Positions 8,323 to 16,731 of a DNA stretch of 64,000 nt are shown piece after piece. The DNA is from Microbacterium sp. (GTDB taxonomy: Bacteria > Actinomycetota > Actinomycetes > Actinomycetales > Microbacteriaceae). The notes under the pieces were generated by a model. It worked only from the letters and a program-made list of their open reading frames with translations, ran no database searches and had not been told where the DNA came from. Numbering within the stretch: the first letter of the stretch is position 1; the number at the start of each line of letters is the position of its first letter. The stretch lies in NCBI RefSeq assembly GCF_031178445.1, contig NZ_JAPSIY010000004.1, positions 186,001-250,000 on the forward strand. Direction: 5' to 3'. A program made the translations under genes and the position numbers.

Positions 8323-9032
8323 TGAGCACGCTGACCGTCGACGCCGCCGACGTCTACTACGGCCGGGTGCACGCCCTGCGCGAGCTGAGCTTCGAGGTGC
8401 GCGCGGGTGAGATCGTGTGCCTGTTGGGAAACAACGGCGCCGGCAAGTCGACCACCATGAACATGCTGTCGGGGCTGGTACGCCCGAAGTCGGGGGCGGT
8501 CCGGTGGGGCGACATGGACCTCACCACGGCCAAGCCCTGGGACATCGTGGCCGCAGGGCTGATCCACGTGCCGGAGGGGCGCCGGATCTTCTCGACCATG
8601 ACCGTGCACGAGAACCTTCTGCTGGGCGGGTACACCGTTCGCGATCAGAAGGTGATCGCCCAGCGCGTCGAGCAGGTCTACTCGCTGATGCCGCGGCTGG
8701 CCGAGCGGCGCAAGCAGCAGGGCGGCACGCTGTCGGGCGGTGAACAGCAGATGGTCGCGATCGGCCGTGCCATCATCGGCGGGCCCAAGCTGCTGCTGCT
8801 CGACGAGCCCTCGATGGGTCTCGCGCCCCTGGTCGTGAAGCAGGTCATGGAGACGATCCAGGCCGTGAACGCGCAGGGGACCACGGTGCTGCTCGTCGAG
8901 CAGAACGCCAGGGCCGCGCTGAAGATCGCCGACCGCGCCTACGTCGTCGAGACCGGGCAGGCGACCATGTCGGGCCCGGCCTCGGAGCTGGCGGCCGATG
9001 CCCGCGTGATCGACGCGTACCTGGGCGGGTGA
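8322..9032 (+). CDS. Liv-type ABC transporter ATP-binding protein, LivF family
   Basis: 236 residues, a normal LivF length. Start ATG at 8322 overlaps the livG stop by one base (TGATG). Walker A GNNGAGKST, signature LSGGEQQMVAIGRA, Walker B LLLLDEPSMGLAP, H-loop replaced by the usual LivF VEQNA. Second ATPase of the hydroxyproline-cluster importer and the last gene of the transport operon; the next gene has its own operator-bearing 91-bp gap. Confidence 0.9.
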   Translation: MSTLTVDAADVYYGRVHALRELSFEVRAGEIVCLLGNNGAGKSTTMNMLSGLVRPKSGAVRWGDMDLTTAKPWDIVAAGLIHVPEGRRIFSTMTVHENLLLGGYTVRDQKVIAQRVEQVYSLMPRLAERRKQQGGTLSGGEQQMVAIGRAIIGGPKLLLLDEPSMGLAPLVVKQVMETIQAVNAQGTTVLLVEQNARAALKIADRAYVVETGQATMSGPASELAADARVIDAYLGG

Positions 9033-9082
9033 ATCGGGAGACGCGCCATCCCGATGACGGGGTGGTGCGTCTCAATCTTCCA

Positions 9083-9104
9083 AGGTAATATGTCACACGT
9101 CACT
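9083..9104. promoter_or_regulatory. Candidate GntR operator before the dehydrogenase operon
   Basis: The core GTAATATGTCACACGTCAC matches the motifs at 4058 and 18711 through TAAT(A/G)TGTCAC. It is bracketed by a 7-bp inverted repeat, CTTCCAA (9077-9083) and TTGGAAG (9108-9114), whose right arm overlaps the SD of the gene at 9124. Binding is inferred from recurrence. Confidence 0.55.
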
Positions 9105-9123
9105 AAGTTGGAAGGGGGTCGGG

Positions 9124-10284
9124 ATGCGGATCATCGTGATCGGTGCGGGCGCGGTCGGCGCCGCCTGCGCGCTCGCCCTCACCGAGGCCGGCGCCGAGGT
9201 GATCGTGGTCGATCGCAGCGGGGTGGCCGGCGAAACCTCCAGCCGGTGCGAGGGCAACATCCTCGTCTCCGACAAGGAACCCGGCGCCGAAGCGCTGATG
9301 GCCATCGAGGCGAATCGCGCGTGGCGCGAGCTGGCCGAGCGGCTCGACGCCGACCGTGTGCCGGGTCAGCCCGCGACCGAGTTCGAGGCGAAGGGCGGCG
9401 TCGTCGTCGCGTTCGCCGAGGGAGCCTCCGCGCTGGAGCGCTTCGCCGCCACTCAGCGGGAGATCGGCATCCGTGTCGACGTGCTCGACGAGCGGGCCCT
9501 GCGCGCCGCTGAGCCGCACCTCGCACCCGATCTCGCGATCGGGGTGCACTACCCCGACGACGCGCAGGTGCAGCCCAGCCTGGCCGCGCAGGCGATGCTG
9601 GCCCGAGCCCGTCACCTGGGCGCCCGCCTGCGCATCACCGAGGTGACCGGCGCCGTCGTCGACGGCGATCGCGTGCGCAGCGTGCTCACCGGCGAGGGCC
9701 GGATCGACGCGGATGCGGTCGTGAACTGCGCGGGCCCGTGGGCGGGTGAGGCGGCAGCATTGTTCGGGGCTCAACTCGACATCCGCCCGCGCCGCGGCAC
9801 CATCCTGGTGACGACCGCGATGCCGCAGCGCGTCTTCCACAAGGTCTACGACGCGGACTACGTCGGCGCCGTCGGCTCGGGGGATGCCGCGCTGCAGACC
9901 TCCACCGTGGTGGAATCGACCCCGTCGGGCACCGTGCTGATCGGATCGAGCCGCGAGCGGGTCGGCTTCTCGGAGCACGGCCTGCTGCCGCCACTGGCCG
10001 AGATCGCTGCGAAGGCGACGCGTCTCTTCCCGTTCCTGCACGACACGATGCTGCTGCGCACCTACTTCGGATTCCGCCCGTACGCGCCCGATCACCTGCC
10101 CGCCATCGGCGCCGACGCTCGCATCGCCGGACTCTTCCACGCCGCGGGGCACGAGGGCGCAGGCATCGGCCTCGCCCCGACGACAGGCGCGCTGATCGCC
10201 CACGCCGTGCTCGGTACCGTCGCGCCGCTCGACCCGACGCCCTTCCTGCCGTCGCGCAGCACCCTGCAGGGGGTGGCCGCATGA
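9124..10284 (+). CDS. lhpB: FAD-dependent D-hydroxyproline dehydrogenase, DAO-family catalytic subunit
   Basis: 386 residues. N-terminal Rossmann fold IIVIGAGAVGAACALAL with the acidic end of beta2 (VVDR), and a C-terminal DAO-family segment FHAAGHEGAGIGLAPTTG contacting FAD. With the next two genes it matches the LhpB-LhpF-LhpE (HcnC-A-B-like) heteromeric amine dehydrogenase, which oxidises cis-4-hydroxy-D-proline to 1-pyrroline-4-hydroxy-2-carboxylate. Preceded by GAAGGGGG. Glycine/sarcosine-type substrates cannot be excluded from sequence alone, but the flanking epimerase and deaminase favour hydroxyproline. Confidence 0.85.
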   Translation: MRIIVIGAGAVGAACALALTEAGAEVIVVDRSGVAGETSSRCEGNILVSDKEPGAEALMAIEANRAWRELAERLDADRVPGQPATEFEAKGGVVVAFAEGASALERFAATQREIGIRVDVLDERALRAAEPHLAPDLAIGVHYPDDAQVQPSLAAQAMLARARHLGARLRITEVTGAVVDGDRVRSVLTGEGRIDADAVVNCAGPWAGEAAALFGAQLDIRPRRGTILVTTAMPQRVFHKVYDADYVGAVGSGDAALQTSTVVESTPSGTVLIGSSRERVGFSEHGLLPPLAEIAAKATRLFPFLHDTMLLRTYFGFRPYAPDHLPAIGADARIAGLFHAAGHEGAGIGLAPTTGALIAHAVLGTVAPLDPTPFLPSRSTLQGVAA

Positions 10285-10526
10285 GCGTCGGCATCCGGTT
10301 CGACGGCGACGAGCTCGCCGGGCGCGAGGGGCAGACGATCGCCGGCATCCTGCTCGCGAACGGCCGCCGCACGTGGCGGGATGCGGCGGGAGCGGAGCGG
10401 GGCATCTTCTGCGGCATCGGCATCTGCCAGGACTGCGTTCTCACCGTGAACGGCGTCGAGGGCGTGCGAGCCTGCCAGCGCACCGCGTGCGACGGCGACG
10501 TCATCGAGCGGGAGGGGCGCTCATGA
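10281..10526 (+). CDS. lhpF: (2Fe-2S)-binding small subunit of D-hydroxyproline dehydrogenase
   Basis: 81 residues, a stand-alone ferredoxin-like domain (Fer2_4, HcnA/LhpF type). Four cysteines in FCGIGICQDC and VRACQRTAC are positioned to bind one plant-type [2Fe-2S] cluster. ATG overlaps the previous stop (ATGA), and its own stop overlaps the next start, so the three subunits are translated together. It should pass electrons between the two flavin subunits. Confidence 0.88.
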   Translation: MSVGIRFDGDELAGREGQTIAGILLANGRRTWRDAAGAERGIFCGIGICQDCVLTVNGVEGVRACQRTACDGDVIEREGRS

Positions 10527-11959
10527 GCATCCGCCGCGTCGTCGTGATCGGTGCCGGGCCTGCGGGGCTCGCGGCCGCGGCATCCGCCACCGCCGCCGGG
10601 GCAGAGGTCGTGATCGTCGACGAGGGCGAGCGCGTCGGTGGCCAGTTCTGGCGCCATCACCCGGATTTCACCGACGGTCGGCTGCAGCATCAGCTCGGTC
10701 GCTTCGCGGCGTTGAGGCAGGCCCTCGAGAGCGTCCGCATGCTGTCGTCTGCGAGCGTCTGGCGCGTCGAACCCGGAATGCCGTTGCGCGTCCACGCCCT
10801 GGTCGGCCCGGCCGACGGGGCCGGCCGCCGCGGCGAGACCCTGGTGGCGGATGCCGTCGTGATCGCCACCGGCGCGCATGACCGCGTGCTGCCGGTGCCG
10901 GGCTGGACCCTGCCCGGCGTCACCTCTGCCGGCGCAGCGCAGGCCCTCGCCAAGCGCGACGGCATCACGCTGGGCACCCGCACCGTGGTCGCCGGCGCCG
11001 GGCCGTTCCTGCTGCCGGTGGCGCAGAGCATCACGCTGCTCGGCGGCGAGGTCTCCGAGGTCGTCGAGGCGGCATCCGTCGGCACCATTCTGCGGGGCTG
11101 GGGCGCGCGTGCCTGGGAGCTCACGGCGGCGGTGGACAAGGCCGGCGAGCTCGGCTCGTACGTCGCATCGCTCCTGAGGCGCCGCACCCCTTACCGGTTC
11201 GGCAGCGCGGTCACCCGCATCCACGGCGGCTCGAGCGTCGAAGCGGTCACCGTGCAGCGTGTGGACCGCGACTGGCGGCCCATCGCGGGCACCGCGCGCA
11301 CGGTCGAGTGCGACGCCGTCGCGCTGGGCCACGGGTTCACGCCCCGGCTGGAGGCCGCCCTGCAGTTCGGCTGTGAGGTCACGCCGGATCGCTTCGTGCG
11401 CGTCGACACCCAGCAGCGCACCAGCACGCCCGACGTGTACGCCGCCGGTGAGATCACGGGCATCGGCGGGGCGGACGCCGCGCTCGCCGAGGGCGAGATC
11501 GCCGGGCTCGCCGCCGCCGGCGTCGCCGAGGCCGACCTTCGCTACCGCGCTCCGCTGGCCGCGCGCCGCCGCATGCGCGCCTTCGCCGCCCGGCTCGACG
11601 TGCACGGCATCCGCTCCGGCTGGACCACCTGGCTCGACGACGACACCATCGTGTGCCGATGCGAGTCGGTGCGCAAGGCGACGATCGACGAGTACTCCGG
11701 GGTCTCCTCGCGTGGAATGCGCCTCGCGACCCGCGCCGGGCTCGGCGCCTGCCAGGGCCGCACCTGCGGCCGCAGCGTCGAAGACATCCTCGGCGCCCCG
11801 TTCGGCTTCGACCGCCGGCCCGTGCTTTCCTCGGTGCGCATCGGCGAGCTCGCCGCGCACTGCAGCCCAGCCCCCGACCCCGGGGACGCGGCGGATTCGG
11901 CCACACACGCCGAGCACTTCCACACCACACAAGCTCACACCACACAGGAGAAGAGATGA
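10523..11959 (+). CDS. lhpE: FAD/NAD(P)-binding subunit of D-hydroxyproline dehydrogenase with C-terminal Fe-S domain
   Basis: 478 residues from the ATG at 10523 overlapping lhpF. Two dinucleotide folds: VVVIGAGPAGLAAAASA at the N-terminus and TVVAGAGPFLLPVAQ near residue 155. The C-terminal part has CRCESV and GACQGRTC, the four-cysteine BFD-like [2Fe-2S] motif typical of HcnB/LhpE alpha subunits. A hydrophilic His/Thr-rich tail ends the protein. It probably accepts electrons from lhpB via lhpF. Confidence 0.85.
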   Translation: MSIRRVVVIGAGPAGLAAAASATAAGAEVVIVDEGERVGGQFWRHHPDFTDGRLQHQLGRFAALRQALESVRMLSSASVWRVEPGMPLRVHALVGPADGAGRRGETLVADAVVIATGAHDRVLPVPGWTLPGVTSAGAAQALAKRDGITLGTRTVVAGAGPFLLPVAQSITLLGGEVSEVVEAASVGTILRGWGARAWELTAAVDKAGELGSYVASLLRRRTPYRFGSAVTRIHGGSSVEAVTVQRVDRDWRPIAGTARTVECDAVALGHGFTPRLEAALQFGCEVTPDRFVRVDTQQRTSTPDVYAAGEITGIGGADAALAEGEIAGLAAAGVAEADLRYRAPLAARRRMRAFAARLDVHGIRSGWTTWLDDDTIVCRCESVRKATIDEYSGVSSRGMRLATRAGLGACQGRTCGRSVEDILGAPFGFDRRPVLSSVRIGELAAHCSPAPDPGDAADSATHAEHFHTTQAHTTQEKR

Positions 11960-12888
11960 CTGAGCAGAACATGGACCTCGGCGGCGTCGTCGTGGCCACC
12001 ACCCTCGCGTTCAAGGAAGACGCGTCGGCGCCGGCAGGACTCGCCGTCGACTACGACAAGTTCGGCGAGCACGTCGACTTCCTCATGGCGAACGGATGCC
12101 GCGGCGTCGGCCCGAACGGCTCGCTCGGCGAGTACTCGTCGCTGAGCGACGAGGAGCGCCGCAAGGTGATCCAGGTCGCCGTCGAGGCCGTCGACGGTCG
12201 CGGCATCGTGATCGCGGGCGTGCACGGCGTGGGCAGCCACCAAGCGCGGAAGTGGGCAGAGTACGCCCGCGAGGACGGTGCCGACGGCGTGCTGCTCCTG
12301 CCGCCGACCATCTACCGCGCCAACGAGTCAGAGGTCATCGCGCACTACGAGGAGGTCGCTAAGGTCGGCCTGCCGATCATGGCCTACAACAACCCGTTCG
12401 ACACCAAGGTCGACCTGGTGCCCTCGCTCGTGGCGAAGCTCGCCGAGATCCCCGAGGTCGTCGCCATCAAGGAGTTCTCGGGCGACGTCCGTCGTGTCTA
12501 CGAGATCAAGGAGCTCTGCGACATCGACATCATCGCCGGAGCCGACGACGTGCTCTTCGAGCTCATGGTCAACGGCGCTGTCGGCTGGTTCGCCGGCTAC
12601 CCGAACGCCTTCCCGCGCGAGGCCGTCGAGTTGTACAACCTGTGCCGTGACGGGCAGTGGCACGAGGCCAAGGCGCTGTACGAGCAGCTCGTCGCCGTGT
12701 TCCGGTGGGACTCGCGCACCGAGTTCGTGCAGGCGATCAAGCTGTCGATGGACATCTGCGGCAACTCCTACGGCGGCCCGACGCGTCCGCCTCGCGGCCC
12801 GCTGTCCGACGAGCAGCGCGCCCAGGTGACCGCCGACACCGAGCGCGCGCTCACTGCTCTCGCCGCCCGCGCGACAGTGGCCGCGTAA
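11956..12888 (+). CDS. lhpC: DapA-family 1-pyrroline-4-hydroxy-2-carboxylate deaminase
   Basis: 310 residues, TIM barrel of the dihydrodipicolinate synthase/N-acetylneuraminate lyase superfamily. Schiff-base Lys is K172 in VVAIKEFSGD, and GPNGSLGEY resembles the family's substrate-carboxylate loop. In this pathway the enzyme deaminates and dehydrates 1-pyrroline-4-hydroxy-2-carboxylate to 2-oxoglutarate semialdehyde. Start ATG overlaps lhpE (AGATGA) with AGGAG upstream. A true DapA role is unlikely because all neighbours are hydroxyproline genes. Confidence 0.85.
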   Translation: MTEQNMDLGGVVVATTLAFKEDASAPAGLAVDYDKFGEHVDFLMANGCRGVGPNGSLGEYSSLSDEERRKVIQVAVEAVDGRGIVIAGVHGVGSHQARKWAEYAREDGADGVLLLPPTIYRANESEVIAHYEEVAKVGLPIMAYNNPFDTKVDLVPSLVAKLAEIPEVVAIKEFSGDVRRVYEIKELCDIDIIAGADDVLFELMVNGAVGWFAGYPNAFPREAVELYNLCRDGQWHEAKALYEQLVAVFRWDSRTEFVQAIKLSMDICGNSYGGPTRPPRGPLSDEQRAQVTADTERALTALAARATVAA

Positions 12889-12901
12889 CACGTGTGACAA
12901 T
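12886..12901. promoter_or_regulatory. Candidate GntR operator before the epimerase gene
   Basis: TAACACGTGTGACAAT overlaps the lhpC stop. On the minus strand it reads ATTGTCACACGTGTTA, sharing TGTCACACG with the site at 9091. It is close to a full palindrome around ACACGTGT. Suggests a second regulated promoter for the epimerase-dehydrogenase pair. Confidence 0.45.
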
Positions 12902-12904
12902 GCT

Positions 12905-12937
12905 TGGCGGGGATGCCGCGGCGCGGCGTCCCCGCCA
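12905..12937 (+). terminator. GC-rich hairpin between lhpC and the epimerase gene
   Basis: A perfect 9-bp outer stem TGGCGGGGA / TCCCCGCCA with further pairing inside (GCCGC / GCGGC). There is no T-tract. It may attenuate read-through from the dehydrogenase operon or lie in the leader of an mRNA started at the 12886 site. Confidence 0.55.
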
Positions 12938-12964
12938 GACCCCCACTCTCCATGGAGGCAGCTG

Positions 12965-13966
12965 ATGCGCGCTCGCCGCACCATTCAGGCCGTCGACTCC
13001 CACACCGAGGGGATGCCGACGCGCGTCGTGACCGGTGGCGTCGGCCGCATCCCCGGCGCCACCATGAACGACCGGCGCCTGTACGCGATGGAGCATCTCG
13101 ACGGGCTGCGCGGGTTCCTGATGAACGAGCCTCGCGGTCATGCCGCTATGTCGGGTGTGCTGCTCCAGCCGCCCGCCCGTGATGACGCCGACTGGGGCAT
13201 CGTGTTCATCGAGGCATCAGGGTTCCTGCCGATGTGCGGACACGGCACGATCGGAGCGGCGACGGTGCTCGTCGAGACCGGCATGGTCGAGGTGGCCGAG
13301 CCGGTCACCGAGATCCGCCTCGATGTTCCCGCCGGGCTGGTCATCGCCCGCGTGCGCGTCGAGGACGGTCGCGCGGTCGACGTGACCATCGAAAACGTGC
13401 CGAGCTTCGTCGACAGGCTCGACGAGCGCATCGACGTGCCTGGCATCGGCGAGATCACCTACTCGGTGGCCTTCGGCGGCAACTACTACGCCCTGGTCGA
13501 TCTCGACCAGGTCGGCCTGCCGTTCGATCGCGCCCGTCAGGACGATATCCTCTCGGCGGGCCTGGCGATCATGGACGCCATCAACACGCAGGCGCCCCCC
13601 GTGCACCCGGTGCTCGAGGGAGCGAACCACGTGCACCACGTGGAGTTCATCGCGCCGGGATCGGACGCCGTGCGCTCGCGCCACGCCATGGCCATCCACC
13701 CCGGCTGGTTCGACCGCTCGCCCTGCGGTACGGGAACCAGCGCCCGGATGGCCGAGTTGCACGCGCGCGGCGAGCTCGCCCTCGACAGCCCCTTCGTGAA
13801 CGAGTCGTTCATCGGCACCGAGTTCACCGGCCGGCTGGTGGGGGAGACCGCGGTGGGTGACCGGCCCGCCGTCATTCCGACCATCACCGGGCGAGCCTGG
13901 GTGACCGGGCTGGGGCAGTACATGCTCGACGAGAACGACCCGTTCCCCGAGGGATTCGTCTTCTAA
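12965..13966 (+). CDS. lhpA: 4-hydroxyproline 2-epimerase (proline racemase superfamily)
   Basis: 333 residues. The two acid/base cysteines are both present: C91 in MCGHGTIG and C254 in DRSPCGTGT. This C/C pair marks racemases and epimerases rather than trans-3-hydroxyproline dehydratases, which carry Thr at the second site. It converts trans-4-hydroxy-L-proline to cis-4-hydroxy-D-proline, the substrate of the lhpB/F/E enzyme. GGAGG lies 7 bases before the ATG. A proline racemase activity cannot be excluded, but gene context strongly favours hydroxyproline. Confidence 0.88.
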   Translation: MRARRTIQAVDSHTEGMPTRVVTGGVGRIPGATMNDRRLYAMEHLDGLRGFLMNEPRGHAAMSGVLLQPPARDDADWGIVFIEASGFLPMCGHGTIGAATVLVETGMVEVAEPVTEIRLDVPAGLVIARVRVEDGRAVDVTIENVPSFVDRLDERIDVPGIGEITYSVAFGGNYYALVDLDQVGLPFDRARQDDILSAGLAIMDAINTQAPPVHPVLEGANHVHHVEFIAPGSDAVRSRHAMAIHPGWFDRSPCGTGTSARMAELHARGELALDSPFVNESFIGTEFTGRLVGETAVGDRPAVIPTITGRAWVTGLGQYMLDENDPFPEGFVF

Positions 13967-13976
13967 GGAGAGAAAC

Positions 13977-15455
13977 GTGACCGACAACGAGATCACCGTC
14001 GACGAGGTGGCCGCCCGCGCGGCCGCCGCGGCACGCCCGTTCGCCCGCACCAGCCCCCGCGAGCGCGGTGCGGCGCTGGTCGCCGTGGCAGGCGCCCTCG
14101 AGGCGGCCGGCCCGGAACTGGTCGGCATCGCCATGCGCGAGACCGGCCTGGCCGAGGCGCGGCTGACCGGCGAGCTGCGTCGCACCGCCTGGCAGCTGCG
14201 GCTGTTCGCCGACACCATCGTCGACGGCGGCTACCTCGACGCGCGCATCGACCCGGCCGACCCGGATTACGTGATCGGCCCTCGGCCGGATGTGCGACGG
14301 ATGCTGGAGCCCGTGGGGCCGGTGCTGAACTTCGCGGCATCAAACTTCCCGTTCGCCTTCTCGGTCGCCGGCGGCGACTCCGCCGCCGCGCTCGCCGCCG
14401 GCTGCCCGGTGGTCGTGAAGGCTCACTCCGGGCATCCCGAGCTCTCGCGCCGCACCGCCGAGGTCGTCGCCGGTGCGCTGGAACGAGCGGGTATGCCCGA
14501 CGGCGTGTTCCAGCTCATCTCCGGCCAGGAGAACGGCGTCGCGCTGCTGAAGGACGAGCGCATCCGCGCCGGAGCCTTCACCGGTTCCACGCACGTCGGG
14601 CGGATGTTGGCCGACATCGCCGCTTCCCGGCCGGTGCCGATCCCGTTCTACGGCGAGCTCGGCAGCGTCAACCCGGTCTACGCCACCTATGCGGATGCCG
14701 CGCTGCTCGACGGCTTCGTCGCATCGGTCTCGGGCTCTGCGGGACAGCTGTGCACCAAGCCCGGCTTCCTGTTCGTGCCCGAAGGGGCGGAGCTGAGCTC
14801 GGTCGGCGATGCCGCGGCATCCGTCAGCGAGCACCGCCTGCTGAACCCCGGGATCGGCCGGGCGTTCGCCCAGCGCCGTGACGACGTGCTCGGCGCGGAG
14901 GGAGTGACCGTGCTCTCGGAGGGTGAGGTGCGTGTCGACGACGCGGGTCAGACCTACGCGACGCCCACCGTGGTCACCGTCGACGTCGACACCCTGGCCG
15001 AGCACCGCGAGGCCCTGCTGGAGGAGTCGTTCGGGCCGCTGTCGGTGATCGTGCGCTACGCCGACCGCGACGCGCTGCCCGCGCTGCACGCCGAGCTGTT
15101 CCCGGGCAACCTCACCTCGACCGTGCATGCCCGCGCCGAGGAGCTCGCCGACGGGTCGCTCTCGGAGCTCGTCGACGCGCTGGCGGAGACGAGCGGTCGC
15201 GTGCTGTTCGGCGGCTGGCCGACCGGCGTCTCGGTGACCCCTGCGATGCAGCACGGCGGACCGTACCCGGCGACCACCAGCGACGCGACGAGCGTCGGCA
15301 CCGCCGCGATCACGCGCTTCCTTCGCGGTGTCGCATACCAGGGCGCTCCGCAGGAGCTGCTGCCCGCGCCGCTGCGCGACGACAACCCGTGGGGCGTGCC
15401 GCAGCAGCGCAGCGAGCCAGGGCACTCGACGTCGTGGGGTTCCTTCGCGGGCTGA
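13977..15455 (+). CDS. Aldehyde dehydrogenase, probable 2-oxoglutarate semialdehyde dehydrogenase
   Basis: 492 residues with a GTG start, AAGGAGAG upstream and only 10 bp after the epimerase stop. Catalytic Cys259 in SGSAGQLCTKPGF and an upstream Glu in YGELGSVNP match the NADP-type KGSADH/2,5-dioxovalerate dehydrogenase branch of the ALDH superfamily. It would oxidise 2-oxoglutarate semialdehyde to 2-oxoglutarate, completing hydroxyproline degradation into the TCA cycle. Ends at a strong bidirectional hairpin. Confidence 0.88.
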   Translation: MTDNEITVDEVAARAAAAARPFARTSPRERGAALVAVAGALEAAGPELVGIAMRETGLAEARLTGELRRTAWQLRLFADTIVDGGYLDARIDPADPDYVIGPRPDVRRMLEPVGPVLNFAASNFPFAFSVAGGDSAAALAAGCPVVVKAHSGHPELSRRTAEVVAGALERAGMPDGVFQLISGQENGVALLKDERIRAGAFTGSTHVGRMLADIAASRPVPIPFYGELGSVNPVYATYADAALLDGFVASVSGSAGQLCTKPGFLFVPEGAELSSVGDAAASVSEHRLLNPGIGRAFAQRRDDVLGAEGVTVLSEGEVRVDDAGQTYATPTVVTVDVDTLAEHREALLEESFGPLSVIVRYADRDALPALHAELFPGNLTSTVHARAEELADGSLSELVDALAETSGRVLFGGWPTGVSVTPAMQHGGPYPATTSDATSVGTAAITRFLRGVAYQGAPQELLPAPLRDDNPWGVPQQRSEPGHSTSWGSFAG

Positions 15456-15467
15456 ACCACTCGGCGA

Positions 15468-15500
15468 GGGAGCCCCTCATGTCGATCGTGAGGGGCTCCC
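15468..15500. terminator. Bidirectional terminator hairpin
   Basis: A perfect 12-bp inverted repeat GGGAGCCCCTCA / TGAGGGGCTCCC with a 9-base loop sits between the convergent aldehyde dehydrogenase and amidohydrolase genes, serving both. Confidence 0.8.
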
Positions 15501-15504
15501 GCCG

Positions 15505-16695
15505 TCAGGGCTGCACGACCCGCCGCCCGCCGCGGATCACCGCTTCCCGCGCCTCCTGCCGCCATAGCACCGAAGGGTCGGCGAGGGGGTCCCCGGTCAA
15601 GAGCACGGCATCGCCGTACGCCCCTTCGTCCAGATGCCCCAGTGCGGAGTCACCGATCAGATCGGCGTTCACCGCGGTCATCGATCGCAGGGTTGCCGCG
15701 GGGCCGCTCGCCTCGATCTGCAGCTTCACGCCGGTGAGCTGATCGTCTTCGAGATCGCCCATCAGGTCGGTGCCGAATCCGACGCGCACGCCGGCCGTGT
15801 GCGCAAGCCGGACGGCCTCCTGGCCCTTGGACAGCACCTCGGCGTTCTTCGCGAGCGAGACCGGGTTGAGGCCGATCTCGGCACCGCGACGGTCCATGGC
15901 GTCGTAGGCGGCGAGCGTTGGCACCAGGTACGCCCCTGCCTCGGCCATGAGTCCGGCCGTCTCACGATCGATCAGGTTGCCGTGCTCGATGGATCGGATG
16001 CCGGCCGCGACGGCGTGCTGCACGGCCTCTGACGAATAGGCGTGCGCGGCGACGTAGCTTCCGCGACGAGTGGCCTCATCGACCACGGCGCGCAGCTCGT
16101 CGGCGGAGTACTGCGGGATGCGAATCGGGTCGGTGAGCGAGAAGACGCCCCCTGACGCCATCACCTTGATGGCGTGCGCTCCAGTGCGAAGCCGTTCACG
16201 CACGGCCACACGCAGCGCGTCGACCCCGTCGACGACCTCGCACATGTGACCGTGCGAGAAGCACACGTCCACGTGTGCCGAGCGTGCGTCGCCGTGCCCG
16301 CCGGTCTGGCTGAGTGCAGGACCGGTGAAGTGGTACCGCGGCGAGGGGAACAGTTCGGCATCCACCGCCTGTGCGAGCCCGATGTCGCCGCCGGCGACGT
16401 CTCGGACTGTTGTGAAGCCGCGCTGCAGCGCGCGGGTCAGGCGTCGCGCGCCGTTCAGCGCGGCATAGCTGAGCGGCCCTCGCTCGTTCTCGAGACCGTC
16501 CATGCTGGTCGCGTAGGCGTGGAAGTGCGCGTCGATCAGGCCGGGCACGAGCCATCTTCCCGCGGCGTCGAGGGTCGCAGTGCCCTCAGCCGCCTCCGCT
16601 GCGACTCTGCCCCCTGAGATGTGCACGTCGCGACGGGTGAATGCCGCACCGTCCCAGACGTAGGCGCCGATGATCGACAATGACTCTTCTGGCAT
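15505..16695 (-). CDS. Metal-dependent amidohydrolase (imidazolonepropionase/prolidase-like)
   Basis: 396 residues. Amidohydrolase-superfamily metal ligands in order: HFH near residue 57-59, carboxylated-Lys candidate in AIKVMASGG, His in AAHAYSSEAV, His in IEHGNLID and Asp in GTDLMGD. This arrangement fits the binuclear 'Sgx9260-type' branch containing Xaa-Pro and acyl-amino-acid hydrolases. Being third in an operon with a racemase-family and an OCD-family gene, it may release proline or hydroxyproline from dipeptides or N-acyl derivatives (inference). 36 bp downstream of the previous gene. Confidence 0.7.
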   Translation of the reverse strand: MPEESLSIIGAYVWDGAAFTRRDVHISGGRVAAEAAEGTATLDAAGRWLVPGLIDAHFHAYATSMDGLENERGPLSYAALNGARRLTRALQRGFTTVRDVAGGDIGLAQAVDAELFPSPRYHFTGPALSQTGGHGDARSAHVDVCFSHGHMCEVVDGVDALRVAVRERLRTGAHAIKVMASGGVFSLTDPIRIPQYSADELRAVVDEATRRGSYVAAHAYSSEAVQHAVAAGIRSIEHGNLIDRETAGLMAEAGAYLVPTLAAYDAMDRRGAEIGLNPVSLAKNAEVLSKGQEAVRLAHTAGVRVGFGTDLMGDLEDDQLTGVKLQIEASGPAATLRSMTAVNADLIGDSALGHLDEGAYGDAVLLTGDPLADPSVLWRQEAREAVIRGGRRVVQP

Positions 16696-16731
16696 GCTCG
16701 CTCTGCTCCTTGAACGTTCGCGGTGGGATTG

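Noticed and set aside
11956..12888. Housekeeping dihydrodipicolinate synthase
   Set aside because: The Schiff-base Lys fits, but position within the hydroxyproline operon and coupling to lhpE make the pyrroline-hydroxy-carboxylate deaminase far more likely.
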